A DNA stretch of 64,000 nucleotides, taken from positions 22,909,770 through 22,973,769 of the forward strand of contig JAAONU010000002.1 of the NCBI GenBank assembly GCA_012932295.1, given 5' to 3'. How positions within the stretch are numbered: position 1 is the stretch's first letter; each line of letters starts with the position of its first letter. This document shows positions 20,706 to 33,700 of the stretch, one piece after another. The translations under genes and the position numbers were made by a program. The notes under the pieces are model-generated. The model was not told the origin of the DNA, searched no databases, and saw only the letters and a program-made list of their open reading frames with translations. This DNA comes from Cyclina sinensis. Lineage: Eukaryota > Mollusca > Bivalvia > Venerida > Veneridae.

Positions 20706-21270
20706 AGAAAGACGAACGTATATATCCAGGTTCTATACAAATAGGCCAAACATGCAAAAAAATATAGACTTATTTAACACATCTAAAAAGGTACACTTAA
20801 TAGAATGGCATTGTTTTGTATTAAAGCTTCTAAACAAAGAGATTTAGCTGTTAATATTTGAATTTTTTAAACGCTTTTCTACCTGTTATCGTTGTGTACT
20901 ATGTTTTAAATATTTGATGTTTTTTCCTTTACCTTTTTTTGTTCATATTCAATTTCAAGAAAAACATGTAAAGCTGTGTTCCAAAGTAAACATTCTCACA
21001 AATACTAATGGGTGTAATTACAATTTCTACCACTGTATTGTTGTATGTTCTCATTGCATGCATTGTGTAATTTATTGTTGTACAAGACGATGAGCCTATG
21101 TGCTTAAGTCACAATAAACTTCTGTTCCGTTCTGTTCTGTTTTAAAGTAGCAGAAGTTAACAAGGCTACAGTTTGAATTGCCTTCTGATCAGAATGGTTC
21201 TTACAAAAATGACTGGATAAAAACTTTTTAATTCAAATGATAATCATAATGGTAGTTATTTGTTACTTTA
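20706..21270. other. AT-rich spacer with non-LTR-like 3' end
   Basis: At 21087-21145 the sequence GACGATGAGCCTATGTGC, then AATAAA, then a (TTCTG)n tail resembles the short fragment at 22834-22887. Both look like 3' ends of the same retrotransposon family with a pentamer tail. The left limit here could not be set. Confidence 0.4.
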
Positions 21271-21474
21271 CAGTTTTTCTATTACTCTTTTGGCATAAGT
21301 AGTCTGACAGAATATATGATATAACCAGAGATATATATAACATACAGTTTTTCTATTACTCTTTTATCATTAGTAGTCTGACAGAATATATGATATAACC
21401 AGATATATATATAACATACAGTTTTTCTATTACTCTTTTATCATTAGTAGTCTGACAGAATATATGATATAACC

Positions 21475-21492
<18 letters not shown>
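21271..21492 (+). repeat. 74-bp tandem repeat, three units
   Basis: CAGTTTTTCTATTACTCTTT begins at 21271, 21345 and 21419, exactly 74 bp apart. Units 2 and 3 are nearly identical. Each ends in AACCAGA followed by a short AT run; in the third unit this run has expanded into the microsatellite next door. Confidence 0.9.

Positions 21493-21540
<48 letters not shown>
21477..21540. repeat. (AT)32 microsatellite
   Basis: This is an uninterrupted AT dinucleotide run of 64 bp grown from the AT stretch inside the third 74-bp unit. It creates open frames of repeating Tyr-Ile on the minus strand that are not genes. Confidence 0.97.
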
Positions 21541-21545
<5 letters not shown>

Positions 21546-22499
21546 TGATTTCGTCTAAAGGTCGAAGTGAAGTATATATGTTTATAATGCGTACATAAGG
21601 TAGAACATTTTCTACAACCTCTGTATATAATACTATAGAAAAAGACAACATGATCTTTGTCCCTCATACTTAAGTTGCGAAGTGTTATTGATTGAGGATG
21701 TCATTTCTAACAAAGGATGAGTCGTTAAAAAGTTTCGACTTTAAGTCAAGGAATTTTTTCGACTTTAAGTCAGACAGGATATACTTCGACTTTAAGAAAA
21801 TACTAACTGCGATTTGTACGCATAGTCGAATTTATCAATATTTGTCGTTCTTGATTTAAAAATAGCACTTTCTTTCCACTTTCTTTCCATTTTTTTTAGA
21901 TCTTCTTTTACATATGAAATATTTTACAGAATACAATACCACTAAGGGGCAGTTTGTTAATGTGCCTTTTACAGCAAAATCATGCGTTTTTATCAAGTTT
22001 TGGTCTGTTTTAAGTATTTACGGATTAGTGAGAACCTCAATTTTGTTAAACGGTGTGCTTATCATCGGTCGCGATTCCTGAGATAGGTATCGTATATAGC
22101 TTAAAGGATCAAAATGTGAACAAATGTAACTTTGAATCTTTTTTTTATAGAATTTCATGTCTTACTATTTTTTCATTAAGTAACATATGACCATGCATTG
22201 TTTGTTTACAGCTGTATTTGAAATATCTTTAAGATAACAGTTAATACTTTGTACTACTTTTCGTTGATGATGCATTTTTTCAGAAATTTGTTTTAAACAT
22301 TACATGTTATTTCTAGTCACCTAATGCAATTATCATTTTTATTTTTCTGGGCAGAAACAAATTGCATTTTTAAAACCCTATGTTTTTATTTATTTTGAAA
22401 AAAAGTGTTTGAGATAATTGTTTAAAAAATTAAAACGTATTTATAAAACTAAAAGCCAGAAAAATACTTGTGATTTAGATGTGAAGATGACAACATATC
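21541..22499. other. AT-rich spacer before the satellite
   Basis: Holds a short direct repeat, TTCGACTTTAAG, three times at about 21736-21800. Otherwise nothing is recognised. The first satellite landmark, AAAAGGTCGAATCACAAAAT, appears at about 22532. Confidence 0.5.
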
Positions 22500-22833
22500 T
22501 TGTGAATTGCCAAGGGTTTTGATAAATTAGATAAAAGGTCGAATCACAAAATATTGACGCATTTAAGTTCCGAATGTAATATTTAAACACAAATATTATT
22601 AACAGCATTGAAATGATTATGAATCTTGATCGCAAGATTTTTTTCCATAGTTTCAATTTCAATTTTGCAAGTATTTTATTCCATTAATTAAATTTATATT
22701 TTGAAGTCGGTACGAAGGAATATTAGTGCTGTTTTGAAATTTGAACAGTTGTGCACTATTTCTGCGTAAATATTTTCTGCTTTTTATATACAAAATGTCT
22801 AACAATTGTACAATATTTCTATGTTAATTTCAT

Positions 22834-22887
22834 TTTGTATTCATGGGCCGATGGGCTTACGTCTATAATAAAGCATATGTTCTGTTC
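22834..22887 (+). mobile_element. 5'-truncated non-LTR retrotransposon fragment with target-site duplication
   Basis: About 54 bp, containing GGGCCGATGGGCTTACGTC, then AATAAA and a (TTCTG)n tail, interrupts a satellite monomer. It is flanked by TGTTAATTTCAT at 22822-22833 and 22888-22899; part of the first TGTT may belong to the tail. Other monomers continue through this point without the insert. The end resembles 21087-21145. Confidence 0.7.
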
Positions 22888-23370
22888 TGTTAATTTCATA
22901 TACATTTTGCTGGAGTAAACGCCAAATTACTAAACTTTTTAATAACTTTACCCCTGCAATCCACTCATTGTTTAAAGGGCACTATTGAAGTCCAGTTATG
23001 CATGGAATCAAAGAAGAAAGAATGACGTAGATATTTAGTGGCTGTAATTAGTTTTAAGCTTCTGTGCTTGTTATACATGTGATGTGTTACACGAAGTTTT
23101 GATAATTAACATTTTAATGATTTTGACATAAGGTCAAATTTTCTTTCAGGAAATATATTTGTAGATTACTTCAAATTAACCGTACTAACATACCATCATC
23201 TTTGATGCTGACCTTTTCTCGCACAGAGTTTTAAATTTGTGACATAACATCTTTAAAAAAAATAATAATGAATACTGTAACAAGCGTCTTGATAAATTGG
23301 ATAAAAGGTCGAATCACAAAATATTGACGTATTTAAGTTCTGTAAGTAACAAAAACTATAATCAGCATTG

Positions 23371-23538
23371 AAAGATTACAGATCCGATGACTTCGGTGAA
23401 CTGGCTCTCGCAATTCAGCATGTTGTTGCTTACTTAGATGAGGAATGGTACAGAGACATGATTGAACAATGGATTGCAAGGTATATCAAATGTGTGACTA
23501 GTCGGCGTGTCTGTATAGAGAAGAAAGGTCACACTTAG
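23371..23538 (+). pseudogene. exon-like frame in a diverged monomer (DEEWYRDMI)
   Basis: A 55-codon frame without an internal stop includes DDFGELALAIQHVVAYLDEE, then WYRDMIEQWIARYIKC. It ends at TAG 23536-23538. Related frames occur in other monomers (42451, 46796 and copies). In several of them the word GTGAGT falls at the end of the conserved part, as a splice donor would. The protein family is not recognised. An upstream conserved stretch (23287-23343) reads LDKLDKRSNHKILTYLSS in another frame. It may be a relic of a gene that the satellite captured. Confidence 0.4.
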
Positions 23539-26500
23539 ACGTTTTACCGTTCGGGACGTGCCCCGTAAAACCGTTTTATGGTCAATAAGTGTTCGTTTAT
23601 ATTCTGTTATTGGTTCTATCAAACTGAAATTTGAAATGAAGATTCAGATTAAGTGATATCGTAGCTCGGCGGAGTTTCGTTGGGATATGAGGATTTTCTT
23701 TTCAAAAGAAAAAAATCCAATATCGTTAATTCCGGATCACCCCTAGTACATCAATTCATGTTTAACTGTTTTTAAAACATGACAGTTGCTATTTTATAAT
23801 CATTCTATATCTGCGCTTTGAAATAAGTCTCACACCATGTTGCATTAACGATAGCATGACATATTTGCACGAGTTTGAAATAATTCTATCCATTACTAAG
23901 CAAAAAACTTCAGGCCTTAATACAGAAGAAACAGTTTAATAAAATTATTATGTGTCTTGCACGCATGATTTATATTTCTTTGTTTAAATTTCACTGGTGA
24001 AAGAAGTTTATTACAGTGACTATTATTTATAGTTTTGTAAAAAGTACGAAGTAACATCTGTGCTGTCTTGAGATTTGAAAAAATGCTCATTATTCCTGCG
24101 CAAATATTTGCTAAATCTCATCAGACAAAACGTCTAACAATGGTAACTTTTTCTATATTACTATTATAAATAATACATATATTTGCTTCAGAAAACATCA
24201 AATTACAAAACTTTTTTAATAACTATCTCCCTAATATATAAACATGGTCGAAAGCGGAACTTAAGTCACAATTACACATAGCTACTGAAACAAAGAAGAA
24301 ATAATGACGTAGCTATTTAGTTGTAAGTATTTTAATATTTCTGTGTTCGGTGAAACTTGCTGTCGTTTACATGAAACTTCGATTATTACCATTTCCATCG
24401 ATTGAAATAATTCTGGATCTAAGGTCAAATTTGCTTAAGGAAATATATTGGTAGATATCTGCAAATTAACCGTTCTTACATAACTTCATCTTTTGTACTG
24501 ATTTTTTTCCGGCTAAGATTTTAAAATATGAGACATAACATCATTAAAATATAGACAAATTGTTTTGTAACAAGCCTCTTAAAACTTGGATTAAAGGTCG
24601 AATCACAAAATATTGACGTATTTAATTTCTGACTGTAAAAGCAAATCAACAATACTAGTCTCGCTCGGCGAAGTTTCGTTTAGATATGAAGATATTCTTT
24701 TCAAAGTCATAATGCCTGTTCCTACAATTCTTGAATCCTCGCACATCAATCAATGTAAAATGGTCAAGGGTGATAGCGGGTATACATAACAATTATTTCC
24801 TTTCAATCGTTCAATATCTGCGTTTTGAAATACGATTCACACAACTACTGTTTTAATTATCATGTTGCATATTTGGACAAAAAGTCGAACTGGCACTTCA
24901 TTTACAAAATGACATACATATATTTGCAGTATCAAAAACAATTCCTTCCATCGATGAGGAAATTAATTCAGGGTTTAGTTCAAAAGAAACATTTCCTTGA
25001 AGTGATTATGTGCCCTGTATGCATAATTTATATTTCATTGTTTGGATATCACTTGTTACAAACAAGTTATTACAAATACCTATATTGATAGTTTTGTAGA
25101 CGTTACGAAGTACTGTTTTGAGATTTGAAAAATTGCTCATTATTCCTTCGTTATTTTTTTTCTCATTTTAAAAAAGACAAAACGTGTTAGACTTGTGCAC
25201 TTTTTCTGTGTTAATTTTATATAATTTCCCTAAGAAAACTTTGATTTACTAAACTTTTTTTATAAATATACCCCTGTAATACAATCATGGTTGAAAGAGG
25301 AACTACTGAAATATAAATAACTGATGGAAACTAAATCAAAGAATAAATTATTGTCGTAGTTGTTTAGTGGTTGTGAATTAATTAAAGTTTCTGTGTTCGT
25401 TCAAACCTTTGGTGTGCTACATTAAGCATTGATAGTAACAACTGAAACCGCATAAAATGATTCTGGACATAAGGTCGAATTTGCTTCAGAAAATATATAC
25501 TAAATAGATTACTTCAAATTAACCGTATTTACTTTATATTATTTTTTTAACTGAATTTTTACGGTTCAGACTTTAGAATATGAGACATAACATCTTCAAA
25601 AGATAGACAAATTGTTTTATTACAAGGGTCTTGATAAATTGGATAAAAGGTCGAATTACAAAATATTGAGAAATTACAGTTCTGATGTGATATCTAAACA
25701 GCAAATTGTATATTCAGCGTTGAAAAGCTACAAATTGATTACTTCGGTAAACTGAAAGTCGCTTGGCGAAGTTTCCTTAAGATATGCAGAATTTTTTTCA
25801 AATTCATAATGCCTGTACCTTTAATTCTAGATAACTCTTCGTACTTCAATTATTTGTTAAGGGTTTCTATGAACTTGACTATGACTTTTATCAATCGTTT
25901 TATATCTGCGTTTCAAAATATGTAAATATTAGTGGTTTTTTTTAAACATGACGATGACTATTGTCAATCGTTTTAACTCTGCGTTTCAAAATAAGATTCA
26001 CGCAATTTCCGTTTTAATTATCATATGGCATATAATATGTGGACAAAAGGTCGAACTGGTAATTTCATTTATAACAAAAATTTATTCAGGTCTTAATTCA
26101 GAAGAAACAGTAATTAAGTGGTTGCAAGTAACTTTAAGTTACTGTGTTCGCTCACTTTTCTGATGTGTGCTACAAGTAGCTTTGATCATTACTATTTCAA
26201 TTGCATTTAGTTACTTTGGATATAAGGTCGAATTTGCTTCATAAAATATATTGTAATAGCAGATTACTTCAAATTAGCAGTACTGGCATGCTTTTATCTT
26301 TTGTTTTGATTTTTTTCCTGCTCAGATGTAAATAATATGAGACACAACATTTTTTGAAGATAGACAAATTGCTTCATATCAAGCATCTTGATAAATTGGA
26401 TAAAAGGTCAAAAACAAATAAGGAATATTAATTCAGACCTAACTTTAGAAGAAACTGTTAAATGAATTGATAATGTGTCTTACATGCATGACTTTTTAAG

Positions 26501-27740
26501 CCATAGTTTCAGTTTGACTGGTGAAAGAATTTTATTAAAGTGAATTATATTAATTGAAATGTACAGGGTAAGAAATATTATTTTGTACTGTTTTGAAACT
26601 TGAACAGTTGTGCACCATTTATGCGTTAATATTTTCTAACTTTTAATCACAAACGTACACTATTTCTTTGTAAATACTATATTCATTTTGCTGAAGAAAA
26701 CGCCAAATACATTTGTAACTAATCTTTTCTTAATAACTGAAAGAAAGAAGAAAAAAGACGTTGTAATTAAATAGATGTAATAATTTATAGTTACTGTGAT
26801 CGTTCACACCTCTTATGTGCTACATGAAGCTTTGATAATTACCAATTTAATGGGATAACATGATTTTGGATATAAGGTCGAATTGGCTTAAGAGAATATA
26901 TAAGTAGATAACTTAACAGTACTAACATACCTCCTTTTTTACTGACTTTTTCTGGCTCACTGATTTAATTGTCATGATCCAAATGTGGACAAAAGGTCGA
27001 ATTTTCAATTCATTAACAACAGAATGACTTATTGTAATCAGACAAAAACAATAACATTGAATTATTTAGGAAATTACTTAAGGCTTTAATACTGAAGAAA
27101 TGGTTAATTGAAATGATTATGTCTCTTGCACGCATAATTAATATTTCATTGCTTGAAAAGCACTAGTGAAATTAGTTTATTACAATAAGTTTAAATTTAT
27201 ATTAGGACCTAGTACCAAGTTAACTTTGTGCTGTTTTGAGATATGAAAAAAAGAATGCTCGTTATTCCTGCGTAAATATATTTTTTATTTACCTAAGACA
27301 AAACTTTTAACAAAAGTACACTATTTCTATCTTAATATTATATGTATTTTGCTGGAGAAAACGCCGAGTTACTAAACCTTTTTAACAACTCTATCCCTGT
27401 AAACAAATCATTGTTGTGACGTCAAATTACGCCTGGCAACTAAATAAAAAAAAAGAAATAATGTCGTAGTTATTAGTTCTTGGTAATGGTTTTATAGTTC
27501 TGAGTTCGGTCAATTTTGTTATGTGCTACATGTACTTTTGATGATAACTATTGCAATCGCATAAAATGATTTTGGATATAAAGTCGAATTTGCTTCTGAA
27601 AATATATTAGTGGATTTCAAAACAACTACCGTACTAACATACCTACATCTTTAGTACTGACCTTTCCCGGTTACGATTTAAAAATACGAGACATAACATC
27701 TTTAAAAGACAATAAAATTGTCTAATTACAAGCGTCATAT

Positions 27741-30700
27741 ATGATTATGTGCCCTGTACGCATAATTAAGTAGTTTGTTACAGAAAATTATATTTATAGT
27801 TTTGTTGAAACTACATAACTTTTCTTAATAAATATATCCCTGTAATACATCCATAGTTGAAGGAGAACTACTGAAGTCACAATTACACAAAGCAAATGAA
27901 AAAAAAAAGAAGAAACAATGACGTAGTAATTTAATTCTTGTAAGTGGTTCTGTATTTCTGTGTTGTCAAACTTTCTGTTCTGCATAAAACTTTGATAATT
28001 ACCATTTCAACCGCATACAATGATTCTGAACATAAGGTCGAATTTGCTTCAGGACATATATTAGTGGATTACTTCAAATTAACCAGACATACCTACATCT
28101 TTTGTACTGACCTTTCCCGGCTACGATTTGAAAATATGAGACATAACATCTTTAAAAGACAATAAAATTGTCCAATTACAAGCGTCTGAAAAAAAAAATG
28201 GATAAAAGGTCGAATCACAAAATATTGACGTATTTAATTTCTGACTGTAATAGTTTAACAACAAATAGTACAATCAGCATTGAAAAGCTACAAATTGATG
28301 ACTTTGGTAAACTGAGTCTTGCTCGGCAAACTTTCTTTAAGGAATGAAAAGTTTCTTTTTTAAAGTCATTATGCCTGCATCTTTAATTATGAAAAAAATC
28401 CTCACACATCAATCAATGTTTAAGGGTGGAGTGACAATGACTTTCTTTCAATTATTCTATATCTGCGTTTTGAAATACGTTTCATACAACTACTGTTTAA
28501 ATTATCATGTGGAAAATTTGTTTTGACTTTGGTGACTTTCCCCGTAAAACAGTTTTAGATTAATAAGTGTATATGGTTGTTAATGGTCCTATTATATTGA
28601 CATTTGAGATGTAGAATAAAACAAAAATGATACCATAGCTCGCCAAAGTTTAGTAAGTATATGAGGATTTTCTTTTCAAAGTAATAATTCCAATACCGTT
28701 AACGCCGGATCACACCTACTACATCAGTGGATATTTAACGGTTTTTAAAACATGACAGCTGCTTTTTACTCATTCTATATATGTATTTTTATATACGTCT
28801 CACACCATGTTGCGTATGTGGACAGAATGTCCAACTGGCATTTCACTAACAACAGAATGACATACTTGCAAGTATAAAAAAAAATCTCTTTTCATTGATG
28901 AGAACATTTATTTATGTGTTTATTCAGAAGAAAGTTAATTGATATGATTATGTGCCCTGTACGCATAATTAAGTAGTTTGTTACAGAAAATTATATTTAT
29001 AGTTTTGTTGAAACTACATAACTTTTCTTAATAAATATATCCCTGTAATACATTCATAGTTGAAGGAGAACTACTGAAGTCACAATTACACAAAGCAAAT
29101 GAAAAAAAAAGAAGAAACATTGGTAGTTATTTAATTCTTGTAAGTGGTTCTGTATTTCTGTGTTGTCAAACTTTCTGTTCTGCATAAAACTTTGATAATT
29201 ACCATTTCAACCGCATACAATGATTCTGAACATAAGGTCGAATTTGCTACAGGACATATATTAGTGGATTATTTCAAATTAACCAGACATACCTACATCT
29301 TTTGTACTGACCTTTCTCGGCTACGATTTGAAAATATGAGACATAACATCTTTAAAAGACAATAAAATTGTCCAATTACAAGCGTCTGAAAAAAAAAATG
29401 GATAAAAGGTCGAATCACAAAATATTGACGTATTTAATTTCTGACTGTAATAGTTTAACAACAAATAGTACAATCAGCATTGAAAAGCTACAAATTGATG
29501 ACTTTGGTAAACTGAGTCTTGCTCGGCAAACTTTCTTTAAGGAATGAAAAGTTTCTTTTTTAAAGTCATTATGCCTGCATCTTTAATTATGAAAAAAATC
29601 CTCACACATCAATCAATGTTTAAGGGTGGAGTGACAATGACTTTCTTTCAATTATTCTATATCTGCGTTTTGAAATACGTTTCATACAACTACTGTTTAA
29701 ATTATCATGTGGAAAATTTGTTTTGACTTTGGTGACTTTCCCCGTAAAACAGTTTTAGATTAATAAGTGTATATGGTTGTTAATGGTCCTATTATATTGA
29801 CATTTGAGATGTAGAATAAAACAAAAATGATACCATAGCTCGCCAAAGTTTAGTAAGTATATGAGGATTTTCTTTTCAAAGTAATAATTCCAATACCGTT
29901 AACGCCGGATCACACCTACTACATCAGTGGATATTTAACGGTTTTTAAAACATGACAGCTGCTTTTTACTCATTCTATATATGTATTTTTATATACGTCT
30001 CACACCATGCTGCGTATGTGGACAGAATGTCCAAGTGGCATTTCACTAACAACAGGATGACATACTTGCAAGTATAAAAAAAATCTCTTTTCATTGATGA
30101 GAACATTTATTTATGTGTTTATTCAGAAGAAAGTTAATTGATATGATTATGTGCCCTGTACGCATAATTAAGTAGTTTGTTACAGAAAATTATATTTATA
30201 GTTTTGTTGAAACTACATAACTTTTCTTAATAAATATATCCCTGTAATACATTCATAGTTGAAGGAGAACTACTGAAGTCACAATTACACAAAGCAAATG
30301 AAAAAAAAAGAAGAAACATTGGTAGTTATTTAATTCTTGTAAGTGGTTCTGTATTTCTGTGTTGTCAAACTTTCTGTTCTGCATAAAACTTTGATAATTA
30401 CCATTTCAACCGCATACAATGATTCTGAACATAAGGTCGAATTTCCTTCAGGACATATATTAGTGGATTACTTCAAATTAACCAGACATACCTACATCTT
30501 TTGTACTGACCTTTCCCGGCTACGATTTGAAAATATGAGACATAACATCTTTAAAAGACAATAAAATTGTCCAATTACAAGCGTCTGAAAAAAAAAATGG
30601 ATAAAAGGTCGAATCACAAAATATTGACGTATTTAATTTCTGACTGTAATAGTTTAACAACAAATAGTACAATCAGCATTGAAAAGCTACAAATTGATGA

Positions 30701-33700
30701 CTTTGGTAAACTGAGTCTTGCTCGGCAAACTTTCTTTAAGGAATGAAAAGTTTCTTTTTTAAAGTCATTATGCCTGCATCTTTAATTATGAAAAAAATCC
30801 TCACACATCAATCAATGTTTAAGGGTGGAGTGACAATGACTTTCTTTCAATTATTCTATATCTGCGTTTTGAAATACGTTTCATACAACTACTGTTTAAA
30901 TTATCATGTGGAAAATTTGTTTTGACTTTGGTGACTTTCCCCGTAAAACAGTTTTAGATTAATAAGTGTATATGGTTGTTAATGGTCCTATTATATTGAC
31001 ATTTGAGATGTAGAATAAAACAAAAATGATACCATAGCTCGCCAAAGTTTAGTAAGTATATGAGGATTTTCTTTTCAAAGTAATAATTCCAATACCGTTA
31101 ACGCCGGATCACACCTACTACATCAGTGGATATTTAACGGTTTTTTAAAACATGACAGCTGCTTTTTACTCATTCTATATATGTATTTTTATATACGTCT
31201 CACACCATGTTGCGTATGTGGACAGAATGTCAAACTAGCATTTTACTAACAACAGAATGACATATTTGCAAGTATAAAAACAAATCTCTTTTCATTGATG
31301 AGAACATTTATTTATGTGTTTATTCAGAAGAAAGTTAATTGATATGATTATGTGCCCTGTACGCATAATTAAGTAGTTTGTTACAGAAAATTATATTTAT
31401 AGTTTTGTTGAAACTACATAACTTTTCTTAATAAATATATCCCTGTAATACATTCATAGTTGAAGGAGAACTACTGAAGTCACAATTACACAAAGCAAAT
31501 GAAAAAAAAAAGAAGAAACATTGGTAGTTATTTAATTCTTGTAAGTGGTTCTGTATTTCTGTGTTGTCAAACTTTCTGTTCTGCATAAAACTTTGATAAT
31601 TACCATTTCAACCGCATACAATGATTCTGAACATAAGGTCGAATTTGCTACAGGACATATATTAGTGGATTATTTCAAATTAACCAGACATACCTACATC
31701 TTTTGTACTGACCTTTCTCGGCTACGATTTGAAAATATGAGACATAACATCTTTAAAAGACAATAAAATTGTCCAATTACAAGCGTCTGAAAAAAAAAAT
31801 GGATAAAAGGTCGAATCACAAAATATTGACGTATTTAATTTCTGACTGTAATAGTTTAACAACAAATAGTACAATCAGCATTGAAAAGCTACAAATTGAT
31901 GACTTTGGTAAACTGAGTCTTGCTCGGCAAACTTTCTTTAAGGAATGAAAAGTTTCTTTTTTAAAGTCATTATGCCTGCATCTTTAATTATGAAAAAAAT
32001 CCTCACACATCAATCAATGTTTAAGGGTGGAGTGACAATGACTTTCTTTCAATTATTCTATATCTGCGTTTTGAAATACGTTTCATACAACTACTGTTTA
32101 AATTATCATGTGGAAAATTTGTTTTGACTTTGGTGACTTTCCCCGTAAAACAGTTTTAGATTAATAAGTGTATATGGTTGTTAATGGTCCTATTATATTG
32201 ACATTTGAGATGTAGAATAAAACAAAAATGATACCATAGCTCGCCAAAGTTTAGTAAGTATATGAGGATTTTCTTTTCAAAGTAATAATTCCAATACCGT
32301 TAACGCCGGATCACACCTACTACATCAGTGGATATTTAACGGTTTTTAAAACATGACAGCTGCTTTTTACTCATTCTATATATGTATTTTTATATACGTC
32401 TCACACCATGCTGCGTATGTGGACAGAATGTCCAAGTGGCATTTCACTAACAACAGGATGACATACTTGCAAGTATAAAAAAAATCTCTTTTCATTGATG
32501 AGAACATTTATTTATGTGTTTATTCAGAAGAAAGTTAATTGATATGATTATGTGCCCTGTACGCATAATTAAGTAGTTTGTTACAGAAAATTATATTTAT
32601 AGTTTTGTTGAAACTACATAACTTTTCTTAATAAATATATCCCTGTAATACATTCATAGTTGAAGGAGAACTACTGAAGTCACAATTACACAAAGCAAAT
32701 GAAAAAAAAAGAAGAAACATTGGTAGTTATTTAATTCTTGTAAGTGGTTCTGTATTTCTGTGTTGTCAAACTTTCTGTTCTGCATAAAACTTTGATAATT
32801 ACCATTTCAACCGCATACAATGATTCTGAACATAAGGTCGAATTTCCTTCAGGACATATATTAGTGGATTACTTCAAATTAACCAGACATACCTACATCT
32901 TTTGTACTGACCTTTCCCGGCTACGATTTGAAAATATGAGACATAACATCTTTAAAAGACAATAAAATTGTCCAATTACAAGCGTCTGAAAAAAAAATGG
33001 ATAAAAGGTCGAATCACAAAATATTGACGTATTTAATTTCTGACTGTAATAGTTTAACAACAAATAGTACAATCAGCATTGAAAAGCTACAAATTGATGA
33101 CTTTGGTAAACTGAGTCTTGCTCGGCAAACTTTCTTTAAGGAATGAAAAGTTTCTTTTTTAAAGTCATTATGCCTGCATCTTTAATTATGAAAAAAATCC
33201 TCACACATCAATCAATGTTTAAGGGTGGAGTGACAATGACTTTCTTTCAATTATTCTATATCTGCGTTTTGAAATACGTTTCATACAACTACTGTTTAAA
33301 TTATCATGTGGAAAATTTGTTTTGACTTTGGTGACTTTCCCCGTAAAACAGTTTTAGATTAATAAGTGTATATGGTTGTTAATGGTCCTATTATATTGAC
33401 ATTTGAGATGTAGAATAAAACAAAAATGATACCATAGCTCGCCAAAGTTTAGTAAGTATATGAGGATTTTCTTTTCAAAGTAATAATTCCAATACCGTTA
33501 ACGCCGGATCACACCTACTACATCAGTGGATATTTAACGGTTTTTAAAACATGACAGCTGCTTTTTACTCATTCTATATATGTATTTTTATATACGTCTC
33601 ACACCATGTTGCGTATGTGGACAGAATGTCCAACTGGCATTTCACTAACAACAGAATGACATACTTGCAAGTATAAAAAAAAATCTCTTTTCATTGATGA

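Larger units (their letters stand above)
22500..27740 (+). repeat. old, diverged monomers at the left edge
   Basis: The landmark AAGGTCGAATCAC or a variant occurs at about 22535, 23308, 24594, 25647 and 26405. Spacing is irregular (about 770-1290 bp) because of internal deletions. Pairwise similarity is clearly lower than in the arrays to the right, as expected at the edge of a satellite where exchange is rare. Confidence 0.8.

Noticed and set aside
21356..21667. ORFs with long Tyr-Ile runs
   Set aside because: They are produced by the (AT)32 microsatellite.
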